Assembly: GCA_020024645.1 (NCBI GenBank)
Contig: JAHHTN010000038.1
Span: forward strand, 1-17,048
Direction of reading: 5' to 3'
Length of the DNA stretch: 17,048 bases
DNA from: Faecalimonas sp.
GTDB taxonomy: Bacteria; Bacillota; Clostridia; Lachnospirales; Lachnospiraceae
The position numbers and the translations under genes were made by a program. Below, piece by piece: positions 1-8,830 of this stretch. The notes under the pieces were generated by a model that was not told where the DNA came from, did not search any database, and saw nothing but the letters and a program-made list of their open reading frames with translations. Each line of letters opens with the position of its first letter. Positions within the stretch are counted from its first letter, which is position 1.

Positions 1-49
1 ATACAGATACTTTAAAATGTAATTAGAAAAAGACAAGGAGGCATGAACG

Positions 50-343
50 ATGAAACTTATTAAATTACCATTTAAACTGATAGCGTATATATTGATAGCG
101 ATTGTATATGTGCTTACATTGATTGTAAAAGTGTTGGTGAATTTATCTACCTATGTACTCGGACCGTTTATGCTGGTCCTTATTGGCTGTTGCATTTTCG
201 TGATTATAAAAGGATTTTGGAGCCAACTTTTGATACTTGGAACATTATTGATACTTTGTGTTTTATCGCTGTTTGGTGCAGTGTGGATACTGATTTTCCT
301 TGAATCAGCAAACGACAATCTAAAAGGATTTGTAAGAAGTTAA
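50..343 (+). CDS. Small membrane protein of the ICE conjugation region, function unknown
   Basis: A 97-residue, strongly hydrophobic protein with about three predicted membrane helices (roughly residues 9-31, 34-54 and 58-84). It has a basic N-terminus (MKLIKLPFK) and a short polar tail. AAGGAGG lies just upstream of the ATG. It precedes the relaxase gene by 78 bases, with a terminator-like hairpin between them, so the two may be transcribed partly separately. Small membrane proteins next to the relaxase are common in clostridial ICEs, but I do not recognise a named family. A role at the membrane during conjugation is inferred from position only. Confidence 0.75.
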   Translation: MKLIKLPFKLIAYILIAIVYVLTLIVKVLVNLSTYVLGPFMLVLIGCCIFVIIKGFWSQLLILGTLLILCVLSLFGAVWILIFLESANDNLKGFVRS

Positions 344-364
344 AAATAGAATAGATATGATTTT

Positions 365-396
365 GAAGAAAGCTGTGATGAACGGCTTTTTTCTTT
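365..396 (+). terminator. Hairpin with T-run between the membrane-protein gene and the relaxase gene
   Basis: GAAGAAAGC (365-373) pairs with GCTTTTTTC (385-393), a 9-bp stem with one G-T wobble and an 11-nt loop, followed by TTTTG. The T-rich right arm gives it the look of a weak intrinsic terminator or attenuator ahead of the relaxase ribosome binding site (GGAGG near 410). Confidence 0.5.
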
Positions 397-421
397 TGCC
401 TAAAATGATGGAGGTGAAGCG

Positions 422-1795
422 ATGGCAGCTACAAAACTAATTGCACTACACATAAATAAAGGTAAAACATTAGCAAAGACGCTCGAAGATAGAATTGATT
501 ATGCTCATAATCCTGAGAAAACCGAAAACGGAAATTATATCAGTAGTTATGAATGTGATCCGAAAACAGTTCTTGAAGAATTTCTTTTGACAAAAAGAGC
601 ATATCAGCAGTCTACAGGTAGACAGCAAAAAAATGATGTGATTGCTTATATGATTCGCCAATCCTTTAAGCCGGGCGAAGTTACACCGGAAGAAGCAAAT
701 AGATTAGGCTATGAACTTGGTATGCGATTTACAAAAGGTAAACACGCTTTTATTGTTGATACTCATACTGATAAACCACATATCCATAATCACATTATTT
801 TCAACTCCACAATGCTGGACGCTTCAAAAAAATTCAATAATTTTTGGTTTTCTGGTCTTGCAATTCAAAGACTTAGTGATTTGATTTGCTTAGAAAATGG
901 TTTATCTGTTATTGAGAGAAAATCAAAAAAAGAAAGACAACAGCAACCAAAGTATGAGAAAAAAGATACTTTCCGAGATGGTATTCGTATTGCCATTGAT
1001 GAAGCTTTAGATAAGAAGCCTAAAGATTTTAATCGGTTTCTTTTGCTTATGGAAGATGTAGGATTTGAAGTGAAACGAGGAAAGCATATAGCTTTTCGTA
1101 CTAAAGGGCAGCAGAGATTTATTCGTTTGCGTTCACTTGGTGAGGGATATTCAGAAGAAGAAATTCGTGATGTAATTGCCGGCGCAAAAGCAAAAACAAA
1201 AGAACTTCCAAAGAAACAAAAACTTAATTTGCTTATTGATATTGAACAGAAGATTATTGGAAAAGGTAAAGGCTATGAGCGATGGGCAACGAATTTTAAC
1301 TTGAAGTCCATGTCAAAGACTTTACTATTTTTAAGAGATAACAAAATCGAAAGTATGGAAGATTTAAAAATGAAATCAGATGAAGCTACAGAAAAATTTA
1401 ATATTCTATCATCAGGCATTAAAGAAAAAGAAACTCGTATGGCAGAACTACTCGCACTTAAAAAGCATATTTTCAATTACCACGATACAAGAGAAGCTTA
1501 TATTCAGTACAGGAAGTCCGGATACAGTAAAGATTTTTTTGAGAAACACCGAGAACAGATTACGCTTCATAAAGCAGCTAAGAAAGCTTTTGATGAATTT
1601 GGATTACAGAAGCTGCCAACAACAAAAGACTTAAATAAAGAATACTATGAACTGATGAATGAGAAAAAGCAGATGTATTCACAATATCATAATCTGAAAA
1701 ATGAAATGCAAGAGCTTATGAAAGCAAAGAAAAATGTGGAAAGGTTCTTGTCAGACGAAGAAAAAACAGAAGAAAGAGAAAGAACTTCTCGATAA
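422..1795 (+). CDS. MOBP-type relaxase/mobilization nuclease of the ICE
   Basis: A 457-residue relaxase. It would nick the element's oriT and stay covalently bound to the 5' end of the transferred strand. The metal-binding signature of relaxases is clear: H115-T-D-K-P-H120-I-H122-N-H124-I, the HxxxxHxHxHI type typical of Tn1549-like mobilization proteins. A candidate catalytic tyrosine lies near residue 27 (DYAHNPEK). The N-terminal third is the nuclease domain. The C-terminal half is rich in Lys and Glu and probably coiled coil (about 310-450). The start is supported by GGAGGTG a few bases upstream. Length is normal for the family and the frame is intact. It marks the left part of the window as conjugative-element DNA. 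Confidence 0.9.
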   Translation: MAATKLIALHINKGKTLAKTLEDRIDYAHNPEKTENGNYISSYECDPKTVLEEFLLTKRAYQQSTGRQQKNDVIAYMIRQSFKPGEVTPEEANRLGYELGMRFTKGKHAFIVDTHTDKPHIHNHIIFNSTMLDASKKFNNFWFSGLAIQRLSDLICLENGLSVIERKSKKERQQQPKYEKKDTFRDGIRIAIDEALDKKPKDFNRFLLLMEDVGFEVKRGKHIAFRTKGQQRFIRLRSLGEGYSEEEIRDVIAGAKAKTKELPKKQKLNLLIDIEQKIIGKGKGYERWATNFNLKSMSKTLLFLRDNKIESMEDLKMKSDEATEKFNILSSGIKEKETRMAELLALKKHIFNYHDTREAYIQYRKSGYSKDFFEKHREQITLHKAAKKAFDEFGLQKLPTTKDLNKEYYELMNEKKQMYSQYHNLKNEMQELMKAKKNVERFLSDEEKTEERERTSR

Positions 1796-1800
1796 AAAAT

Positions 1801-1996
1801 GGCGGGATTCATTAGCGTGAGTCCTGCCAAATTTCTTTTTGTAGAAAAGTAAAAGCGTTCAGAATGAATGCGTAGCCGCCGACTGAAAGTTGGTGTTTCA
1901 AGGGGATTGGGGTATTCCCTAACAAGCAATTTTGAAAGTTTCTGCGTAAGCGGAAAGTTGAAAAAATAGTGAACCACTATTGGTTTACACTGCTTG
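1801..1996. other. Hairpin-dense non-coding region after the relaxase: candidate oriT or structured RNA
   Basis: Five hairpins follow one another closely. They are GGCGGGA/TCCTGCC (1801-1807 with 1822-1828, followed by AAATTTCTTTTT, so possibly the relaxase terminator), CGCCGAC/GTTGGTG (1877-1883 with 889-895 of the same thousand, i.e. 1889-1895), AGGGGAT/ATTCCCT (1901-1907 with 1914-1920), TTTCTGC/GCGGAAA with a GTAA tetraloop (1939-1945 with 1950-1956) and GTGAACC/GGTTTAC (1969-1975 with 1982-1988). CAAGCA (1923-1928) pairs with TGCTTG (1991-1996) and encloses the last two, giving a three-way junction. Several pairs need G-T wobbles, which fits RNA, whereas oriT inverted repeats need no wobble. 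No convincing gene is present; a 33-codon ORF from 1868 has no ribosome binding site. Confidence 0.45.
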
Positions 1997-2113
1997 CCAG
2001 TTTGTGAAGATAGGTAAAAGATAGGAATTTATAGTATTTTTACGAAAAATTATTGAAGCAGAAGTCTATTCTGAAAATAACGAGTAAAAACTTTGGTATC
2101 ACTAAGTATTATG

Positions 2114-2142
2114 TTGAAATTTGTAGCATTTTAGATTATAAT
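2114..2142 (+). promoter_or_regulatory. Sigma-A-type promoter of the defence operon
   Basis: TTGAAA (2114-2119), a 17-bp spacer and a perfect TATAAT (2137-2142) lie about 50 bases upstream of the XRE regulator. GATTATA occurs at 2134-2140, overlapping the -10, and again at 2151-2157, exactly 17 bases later near the expected transcription start. These repeats are candidate operator sites for the regulator encoded directly downstream. Bases 1997-2113 hold nothing else that I can identify. Confidence 0.7.
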
Positions 2143-2193
2143 GTAAACTGGATTATAGTAAGAACATGAAAATGTTAGAAAGGTGGCTTTTAT

Positions 2194-2403
2194 ATGTCGG
2201 TGAGTTATAAAAAACTTTGGAAACTTCTTATAGATCGAGATATGAAGAAAAAAGATTTAGCGGAAAAAGCCAATATTAGTTCGTACACACTTAGTAAATT
2301 AAATCGTGGTGATAATGTTAATACTGATACCTTGGTCAAAATTTGCAAGGCTTTAGATTGTCAAATAGAAGATATTGTAGAAATTATTTCTGAAGGAGAA
2401 TGA
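2194..2403 (+). CDS. Small XRE-family (Cro/CI-like) regulator, first gene of the hsd operon
   Basis: A 69-residue protein that is almost entirely one helix-turn-helix domain. The DNA-binding segment (about residues 17-45) reads KKKDLAEKANISSYTLSKL, then the second half KICKALDCQIEDIVEI. This is the short YozG/HTH_26-like type often found alone in front of restriction-modification operons. It starts after AGAAAGGTGG and ends only four bases before hsdM, so it is co-transcribed with it. By analogy with controller proteins it probably autoregulates the operon so that modification precedes restriction; that role is inferred. The repeats around the promoter at 2134-2157 are its likely target. Confidence 0.85.
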   Translation: MSVSYKKLWKLLIDRDMKKKDLAEKANISSYTLSKLNRGDNVNTDTLVKICKALDCQIEDIVEIISEGE

Positions 2404-2407
2404 TAAA

Positions 2408-4420
2408 ATGTATAACCAATTACAAAATTCAATCGTAAGTTTTATATGGGGTATTGCAGACGACTGCTTAAGAGATGTTTATGTCAGAGGTAAATATAGA
2501 GATGTCATTCTTCCTATGACAGTTATTCGTCGTTTGGACGCAATGCTTGAAGATTCAAAACCGGCAGTTTTAGAAATGAAAAATAAAATGGATGAAGCTG
2601 GAATTACAAATCAATGGCCAGCGTTATGCAATGCAGCAGGTCAAGCTTTTTGTAATGCCTCACCATTCTTGTTGAAAGATTTAACAAGCAGAGCTAAAAA
2701 GCAAACTTTAAAAGCAGACTTTGAAGCCTACTTGGATGGATTCTCTCCGAATGTTCAAGAAATTTTGGAAAAGTTCAAATTTAAAAATCAGATTGATACA
2801 ATGATTGACGCAGATATTTTAGGTGCAGTTATTGAAAAATTTGTTTCTCCATCAATCAACTTAAGTCCTAAATGTATTTATACAGATGATACTAAGCAAA
2901 CAGTGAAACTTCCTGCACTTGACAATCATGGTATGGGTACAGTTTTTGAAGAACTTATTCGTAAGTTCAACGAAGAAAATAACGAAGAAGCTGGTGAACA
3001 CTGGACTCCAAGAGATGTTGTTGAGATTATGGCAGATTTAATTTTCGTTCCAATTAAAGATAAGATTAAAGACGCAACTTATTCATGCTATGACGGAGCT
3101 TGCGGTACAGGTGGTATGCTCACTGTGGCTCAAAACAGATTGCTCGATTTAGCAAAAGAAAACGATAAAAATGTTTCCATTCATCTTTTTGGACAAGAGA
3201 TTCAACCGGAAACTTATGCAATTTGTAAGGCAGATATGCTTCTTAAAGGTGATGGAGAACAAGCGAAGCATATCTCTTATGGATCTACTTTATCTGCAGA
3301 TGGTAACGCAACTCGCCAATTTGATTTCATGTTGTCGAATCCTCCCTACGGAAAAAGTTGGAAAGTTGATGCTGAAAAGATGGGTGGAAAAAAAGATATT
3401 CTTGATAGCAGATTTAACGCATACATGGAAGATGGTACACAACTTCAGATGCTTCCGAAAATCAGCGATGGTCAACTTTTATTCCTTTTAAATAACGTAG
3501 CAAAGATGAAACATGATACACCACTTGGAAGCAGAATTGCAGAAGTACACAATGGTTCTTCGCTATTTTCAGGTGATGCTGGTAGTGGCGAAAGTAATGC
3601 GAGAAGATATCTTATTGAGAATGACCTTGTAGAAGCTATCATCGCTTTGCCAGATAATATGTTCTACAATACTGGAATTGGAACGTTTGTTTGGGTTCTT
3701 TCAAATAGAAAAGAAAAAAGAAGAGTAGGAAAAATTCAGCTTATAGATGCAAGCAAAATGAAATCTCCATTACTTAAGAATATGGGCAAAAAGAATGTTG
3801 AATTCACACCAGAAATTCGTAGTGAAATTATGCGTATATTCATGGATATGGAACAGAGTGAAGTTAGTATGATTTTTGACAATCAGGATTTTGCATATTG
3901 GAATGTGACAGTTGAAAGACCTCTTCGATTAAGAGTTTTTCCTGATAGAAATATTCCTGATGATGTGTTCAAAAAGGCAGACGAGCTTACATCTGTAAAG
4001 GCAGCTGTTTTGAAAGCGGCAGAAACTGCACCATTAGATGATTGGACAGCATTTGCAAAAGCAACAAAATTAAAAGCTGCTGCACTTAAGAAAATCAGAC
4101 CGTTTATAACTGAAACAGACTCTACTGCAGTAGCCATTACGGGAGAAGCAGATACGAATTTAAGAGATACTGAGTTGATTGCTTTTACGTATGAAGGTGG
4201 AATCGAGCAGTTTATGAAAAATGAAGTATACTCATATGCCCCTGATGCTTGGATAGATGAGAATAAAACCGCAGTTGGATATGAAGTTAGTTTTACAAAA
4301 TATTTCTACAAAGCACCTGGAATTAAGAGTATGAAAGAAATTGTTGATAGCCTTCATGCACTTGAAGCTGAAGCGGATGGAATGCTTTCGGATATAGTGG
4401 GAGGTTTAATAAATGAGTAA
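2408..4420 (+). CDS. hsdM: Type I restriction-modification system, DNA methyltransferase (M) subunit
   Basis: A 670-residue adenine-N6 methyltransferase subunit. The SAM-binding motif I is D229-G-A-C-G-T-G-G236 and the catalytic motif IV is N311-P-P-Y314, the classic gamma-class order and spacing. An HsdM_N-like helical domain covers about residues 5-150, and a long C-terminal region (about 490-670) should contact the specificity subunit. It is somewhat longer than typical HsdM (about 500-550 residues). The final codons overlap the hsdS start by eight bases, which suggests translational coupling. In the complex, two M and one S modify target sites and M2S1R2 restricts. Modification needs a working S subunit, and the neighbouring hsdS is broken here. 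Confidence 0.93.
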   Translation: MYNQLQNSIVSFIWGIADDCLRDVYVRGKYRDVILPMTVIRRLDAMLEDSKPAVLEMKNKMDEAGITNQWPALCNAAGQAFCNASPFLLKDLTSRAKKQTLKADFEAYLDGFSPNVQEILEKFKFKNQIDTMIDADILGAVIEKFVSPSINLSPKCIYTDDTKQTVKLPALDNHGMGTVFEELIRKFNEENNEEAGEHWTPRDVVEIMADLIFVPIKDKIKDATYSCYDGACGTGGMLTVAQNRLLDLAKENDKNVSIHLFGQEIQPETYAICKADMLLKGDGEQAKHISYGSTLSADGNATRQFDFMLSNPPYGKSWKVDAEKMGGKKDILDSRFNAYMEDGTQLQMLPKISDGQLLFLLNNVAKMKHDTPLGSRIAEVHNGSSLFSGDAGSGESNARRYLIENDLVEAIIALPDNMFYNTGIGTFVWVLSNRKEKRRVGKIQLIDASKMKSPLLKNMGKKNVEFTPEIRSEIMRIFMDMEQSEVSMIFDNQDFAYWNVTVERPLRLRVFPDRNIPDDVFKKADELTSVKAAVLKAAETAPLDDWTAFAKATKLKAAALKKIRPFITETDSTAVAITGEADTNLRDTELIAFTYEGGIEQFMKNEVYSYAPDAWIDENKTAVGYEVSFTKYFYKAPGIKSMKEIVDSLHALEAEADGMLSDIVGGLINE

Positions 4421-5812
4421 TGTTTATGAAACCTATGTTGATGTAGATGAAAAGTGGGTCAAGAAAATTCCTGCACATTGGCAAATGAAACGATTAAAAG
4501 CAATCTTTGCTATGCGTAAAGAAAAGAACAATCCAGTTGTAACGGAGAATATATTATCATTAACTGCAAAACAAGGCGTTGTTCCTTATGCTGAAAAAGA
4601 AGGCACAGGAGGAAATAAACCAAAGAGTGATATGACACAGTATAATATCGCTCATGAGAACGATTTGCTTGTCAATTGCATGAATGTAGTATCCGGTGCA
4701 GCTGGCGTTTCGAGATATTTTGGTGCCATTAGCCCAGTTTATTATGCGCTATATCCTCATAATGATGAAAATGTTTGGTATTACCATCACATCTTTAGAT
4801 TGATGCCTTTTCAAAGAAGTCTTGTAGGATTGGGTAAAGGTATTCTGATGCATGAGAGTGATGAAGGAACTTTAACCTCTGTAAGAATGCGTATCTCTAT
4901 GGATTATCTAGGAAATGTGTTGCTTCCTGTACCTCCGAGAGATGAGCAAGATCAAATAGTGAAATATTTGAATTGGAAAGTTTCTGACATCAATAAGCTA
5001 ATTGGTACAAAGAGAAAAGAATTAAAAAAATTGTACGACTTAAAAAAAACATTGATAAAAGATGTTGTTACTTGTGGTGTATCTAAAGAAGCAACCAAGA
5101 AGTCATCAAAAATCGATTGGATTGGTGAGATTAAATCCAATTATGAAATAATTCCTTTAAAGAGACTGCTTAAGGAAAAGTTGCAATATGGCGCTAATGA
5201 AAGTGGAATTCCATTTGATGAGCAGTTGCCAAGATATATAAGAATTACAGACATCACTTTAGATGGTGAATTAAAAAATGATGGTAAGCTCTCTTTAACA
5301 GAAGAAACTGCAAATGGTTATATATTGCAAGATGGAAATATTTTGCTTGCGCGTAGTGGAGCGACTGTAGGTAAGAGTTTTTATACTTAAAAAAATATGG
5401 TAGAGCTGTATTTGCTGGATATTTGATTAGGGCAAGATTTGACGAAACAAAAATTTTACCAAAATTTGTTTATTATTATACGCTTTCTACTTCTTATGAA
5501 GAGTGGAAAAATCAAATATTTATTCAAGCAACAATTCAAAATATTAGCGCAGAAAAGTATGCGAACCTTCTGATTCCTGTTCCACCTTTATCAGAGCAGG
5601 AGGATATTGTTAAATATCTTGATGCTAAATGTAAAAATATTGATGAACTTTTAGCTGTTTTGAAAAAACAAATGAGAATGTTACAAGATTTAAAACATCG
5701 TTTTATCTCTGATGTTGTAACTGGAAAAATCGATGTAAGACAGGAAGTTATTCCGGAATATGAACCGGTCAACGATGAGTCGGATGATGAAGAATACGAT
5801 GAGGAGGTGTAA
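4413..5812 (+). pseudogene. hsdS: Type I specificity subunit gene, interrupted by a one-base frameshift
   Basis: The first part (4413-5390) encodes 325 residues, and the remainder continues in another frame (up to 5812). The two halves of a normal HsdS are visible. The first target-recognition domain is followed by VPPRDEQDQIVKYL and a helical spacer, and the second by the repeat VPPLSEQEDIVKYL and a similar helix. The first frame ends VGKSFYT-stop at 5390. The other frame reads LYLKKYGRAVFAGYLIRARF straight through the same point. Adding one T to the five-T run at 5378-5382 joins them as GKSFLYLKKYGRAVFAG and restores a 466-residue protein. The TTG at 5423 could at best give a half-subunit with no recognisable ribosome binding site. 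Causes could be real mutation, slippage-based switching or a sequencing error. hsdR starts three bases after the end. Confidence 0.88.
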
Positions 5813-5815
5813 GCT

Positions 5816-8785
5816 ATGTCATTCACAAATACAAGAGAAAGTGGCCTTGAGTCCTTAATTGTAAAATGGCTTGTAGAATACAATGGTTACGAGCAAGGTA
5901 CTAATGCGGACTATAACCGAGATTATGCTATTGATGAAACTCGCTTGTTCCGTTTTTTAGAAGATACTCAACCGGATTCCTTAGAAAAATTAGGTGTATT
6001 CAAAGCTGAAGTAAAAAAGAGACAGTTCTTGAACCGTTTGCAAGGTGAAATTGCTAAGCGAGGCATTATTGATGTTCTTAGAAACGGTGTAAAAATATAC
6101 CCGGCTAATCTCATTATGTTCTATCTTACACCGACAGAAAACAATGTTAAGGCGAAAGAAATGTATGATAAGAATATTTTCAGTGTTACTCGTCAGCTGA
6201 TGTATTCTAACGATTCAACAAGACTTGCTCTTGATATGTGTGTCTTTATTAATGGACTTCCGGTAATCACATTTGAGCTTAAAAACCAGCTTACAAAACA
6301 GGATGTTGAAGACGCAGTACAACAATATAAAACAGATCGTGATCCACGAGAATTATTATTCCAATTTAAGCGTTGTATGGTGCATTTTGCGTTAGATGAT
6401 GCTCGAATTAAATTCTGTACAAAGCTTGATGGAAAGAACAGCTGGTTCTTGCCTTTTGATAAAGGTTATAACGATGGAGCCGGCAATCCGCCAAATCCGG
6501 ACGGAATAATGACAGATTATTGGTGGAAAGACGTTCTTACAAAGGATAAGCTTAGTTGTATTATCGAAAACTACGCTCAGGTTGTAGTTGAAGAAGACCC
6601 AGAGACCAAGAAGAAAACTGTTAAGCAGATATTCCCACGTTATCATCAGCTTGATGCAGTTGAAAGCTTGCTTAAAGATGTGAAAACCAATGGAATTGGA
6701 AAAAGATATTTAATTCAACATAGTGCCGGTTCAGGTAAATCAAATTCTATTTCATGGCTTGCACATCAACTTATCGGTCTTGAAAAAGACGGTCACCCTA
6801 TGGTTGACTCCGTGCTTGTTGTTACAGATCGTAGGATACTTGATAAGCAAATAAGAGACAATATCAAACAATTCATGCAAGTGGCAAATACTGTAGCATG
6901 GGCAGAACATTCTGGGGATTTAAGAAAATCAATTCAAGGTGGTAAGAGAATCATTATTACTACCGTTGAAAAGTTTCCTTATGTTGTTCCGGATATTGGT
7001 GCTATCCATAAAGAAAACCATTTTGCTGTTATTATCGACGAGGCTCATTCTGGTCAGAGTGGACGTAACTCTGCCAATATGAACTTAGCACTTTCAGGTC
7101 TTGCAACAGGTGATGAAGTTGATAATGAAGATAGAATCAACGCAATGATGGAAGGGCGAAAGTTACTGACAAATGCAAGTTATTTTGCATTTACTGCTAC
7201 TCCTAAAAATAAAACATTAGAAACTTTCGGTATGTTAGTTGTAGATGAAAATGGTAGCCCAATTCTCAATGAAGATGGAGAATTGCAGCACAGACCATTT
7301 CATTCTTATACAATGAAACAGGCTATTCAAGAAGGTTTTATTCTTGATGTTTTGAAATATTATACACCGATTTCGAGTTACTATAAGCTTATGAAAACAG
7401 TACAAGATGACCCGATGTTCGACAAGAAACGTGCTCAAAAGAAATTACGCTCTTTTGTAGAAAGTGATAGCTATACCATCGCTCAAAAGGCTGAAATGAT
7501 GGTAGAACATTTCCACGAGCAAGTTATTTCAAAAGGCAAAATTGGCGGACAAGCTCGTGCTATGGTTATAACTTCAAGTATTCCTCGTTGTATAGAGTAT
7601 TACTTAGCGATAAATAAATGCCTTGAAGCTCGCCATAGTCCATATAAGACAATCGTCGCATTTTCGGGTGAACACAAATATAAGGGACAAGAGCCTGCAC
7701 TTACTTCAGCAGGGTTAAATGGTTTCCCAGACGCAAAGATTCCAAAAACTTTAAAGACCGATCCTTATAGAATCCTGATTGTTGCCGATATGTTCCAAAC
7801 AGGATTTGACGAACCGCTACTTCATACAATGTATGTAGATAAAATGCTTTATGATATTAAGGCTGTTCAAACATTATCAAGATTAAACAGATGTCATCCA
7901 CAAAAGCATGACACATTCGTTTTGGACTTTGCAAATAGTCCGGATATGATTGAAAAATCTTTCTCAAGATATTATAGAACAACACTTCTTTCGGGAGAAA
8001 CAGACCCGAATAAATTATATGATTTGATTGCTACGATGGAAGGATACCAAGTTTATTCAGACGAAGATGTTGAATCGCTTGTAAATCTGTACCTTGATGG
8101 AGCTGAAAGAGATAAGCTTGATCCAATTCTTGATTTTTGTGTATTAGCTTATAAAGGATTAGAAACAGACAATCAAATTAAATTCAAGAGTTCTGCTAAA
8201 GCATTCTGCCGTACATATGGATTCCTTGGAGCAATTTTGCCTTATGGAAATGCTGAATGGGAGCGTTTGTCAATCTTTATGAATCTACTTATACCGAAGC
8301 TTCCATCACCTCGTGATGATGATTTTTCTGAAGGTATATTAGATGTTATTGACCTTGACAGCTATCGATTAGAAGCTCAGGAATCAATGTCAATAAAACT
8401 TGCAGATGAAGATGCCGAAGTCGCACCTGTTCCAGCAGGCAGTGCAGGACATATTGTAAATCCTGAAATGGATTATCTTTCAATGATATTGAACGACTTT
8501 AACGATATGTTTGGAAACATTGATTGGAAAGAACCGGATAATGTTAGAAGACAAATTATTGCTATTCCGGATATGGTCGCTAAAGATGAGAAGTACCGAA
8601 ATGCAATGAAGAACTCTGATGAACAAAATGCTCGTATGGAAAGTGAACGTGCTTTGCAGCAAGTAATTTTCTCAGTTATGGCAGATAACATGGAACTGTT
8701 TAAACAATTTCAAGACAACCCATCTTTTAAGAAGTGGCTATCTAATTTAGTGTTTAATACAACATATACACCCGATAAAAATTAA
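5816..8785 (+). CDS. hsdR: Type I restriction endonuclease (R) subunit
   Basis: A 989-residue motor-nuclease subunit. The N-terminal PD-(D/E)xK nuclease shows D140 and E154-L-K156 within GLPVITFELKNQ. The superfamily 2 helicase motor follows: Walker A is G305-S-G-K-S309 within HSAGSGKS, the DEAH box is D408-E-A-H411, then TATPKNKT, and a late helicase motif QTLSRLNRC. The C-terminal 250 residues are the helical coupling region. Length and order fit full-length HsdR. AGGAGGTG precedes the ATG, three bases after the hsdS stop. R translocates DNA after M2S binds an unmodified site and cuts at a distance. Without an intact S subunit it should be idle. The gene itself shows no damage. Confidence 0.93.
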   Translation: MSFTNTRESGLESLIVKWLVEYNGYEQGTNADYNRDYAIDETRLFRFLEDTQPDSLEKLGVFKAEVKKRQFLNRLQGEIAKRGIIDVLRNGVKIYPANLIMFYLTPTENNVKAKEMYDKNIFSVTRQLMYSNDSTRLALDMCVFINGLPVITFELKNQLTKQDVEDAVQQYKTDRDPRELLFQFKRCMVHFALDDARIKFCTKLDGKNSWFLPFDKGYNDGAGNPPNPDGIMTDYWWKDVLTKDKLSCIIENYAQVVVEEDPETKKKTVKQIFPRYHQLDAVESLLKDVKTNGIGKRYLIQHSAGSGKSNSISWLAHQLIGLEKDGHPMVDSVLVVTDRRILDKQIRDNIKQFMQVANTVAWAEHSGDLRKSIQGGKRIIITTVEKFPYVVPDIGAIHKENHFAVIIDEAHSGQSGRNSANMNLALSGLATGDEVDNEDRINAMMEGRKLLTNASYFAFTATPKNKTLETFGMLVVDENGSPILNEDGELQHRPFHSYTMKQAIQEGFILDVLKYYTPISSYYKLMKTVQDDPMFDKKRAQKKLRSFVESDSYTIAQKAEMMVEHFHEQVISKGKIGGQARAMVITSSIPRCIEYYLAINKCLEARHSPYKTIVAFSGEHKYKGQEPALTSAGLNGFPDAKIPKTLKTDPYRILIVADMFQTGFDEPLLHTMYVDKMLYDIKAVQTLSRLNRCHPQKHDTFVLDFANSPDMIEKSFSRYYRTTLLSGETDPNKLYDLIATMEGYQVYSDEDVESLVNLYLDGAERDKLDPILDFCVLAYKGLETDNQIKFKSSAKAFCRTYGFLGAILPYGNAEWERLSIFMNLLIPKLPSPRDDDFSEGILDVIDLDSYRLEAQESMSIKLADEDAEVAPVPAGSAGHIVNPEMDYLSMILNDFNDMFGNIDWKEPDNVRRQIIAIPDMVAKDEKYRNAMKNSDEQNARMESERALQQVIFSVMADNMELFKQFQDNPSFKKWLSNLVFNTTYTPDKN

Positions 8786-8830
8786 CAGGAGCAGTGCAAG
8801 GTAAATTAGTGGAATTGGAGGGATGAGATA

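Noticed and set aside
470..661. Minus-strand ORF within the relaxase gene
   Set aside because: It is antisense to a well-supported gene, has no ribosome binding site and reads as low-complexity hydrophobic sequence.
1868..1969. 33-codon ORF after the relaxase
   Set aside because: No ribosome binding site, and it lies across hairpins that explain the sequence better.
3171..3491. Plus-strand 106-codon ORF inside hsdM
   Set aside because: It overlaps the methyltransferase core (including the NPPY motif) in another frame and has no protein features.
5423..5812. Separate half-size hsdS gene from TTG 5423
   Set aside because: The frame reads back through the break with HsdS-like residues and there is no clear ribosome binding site, so this is the second half of one broken gene.
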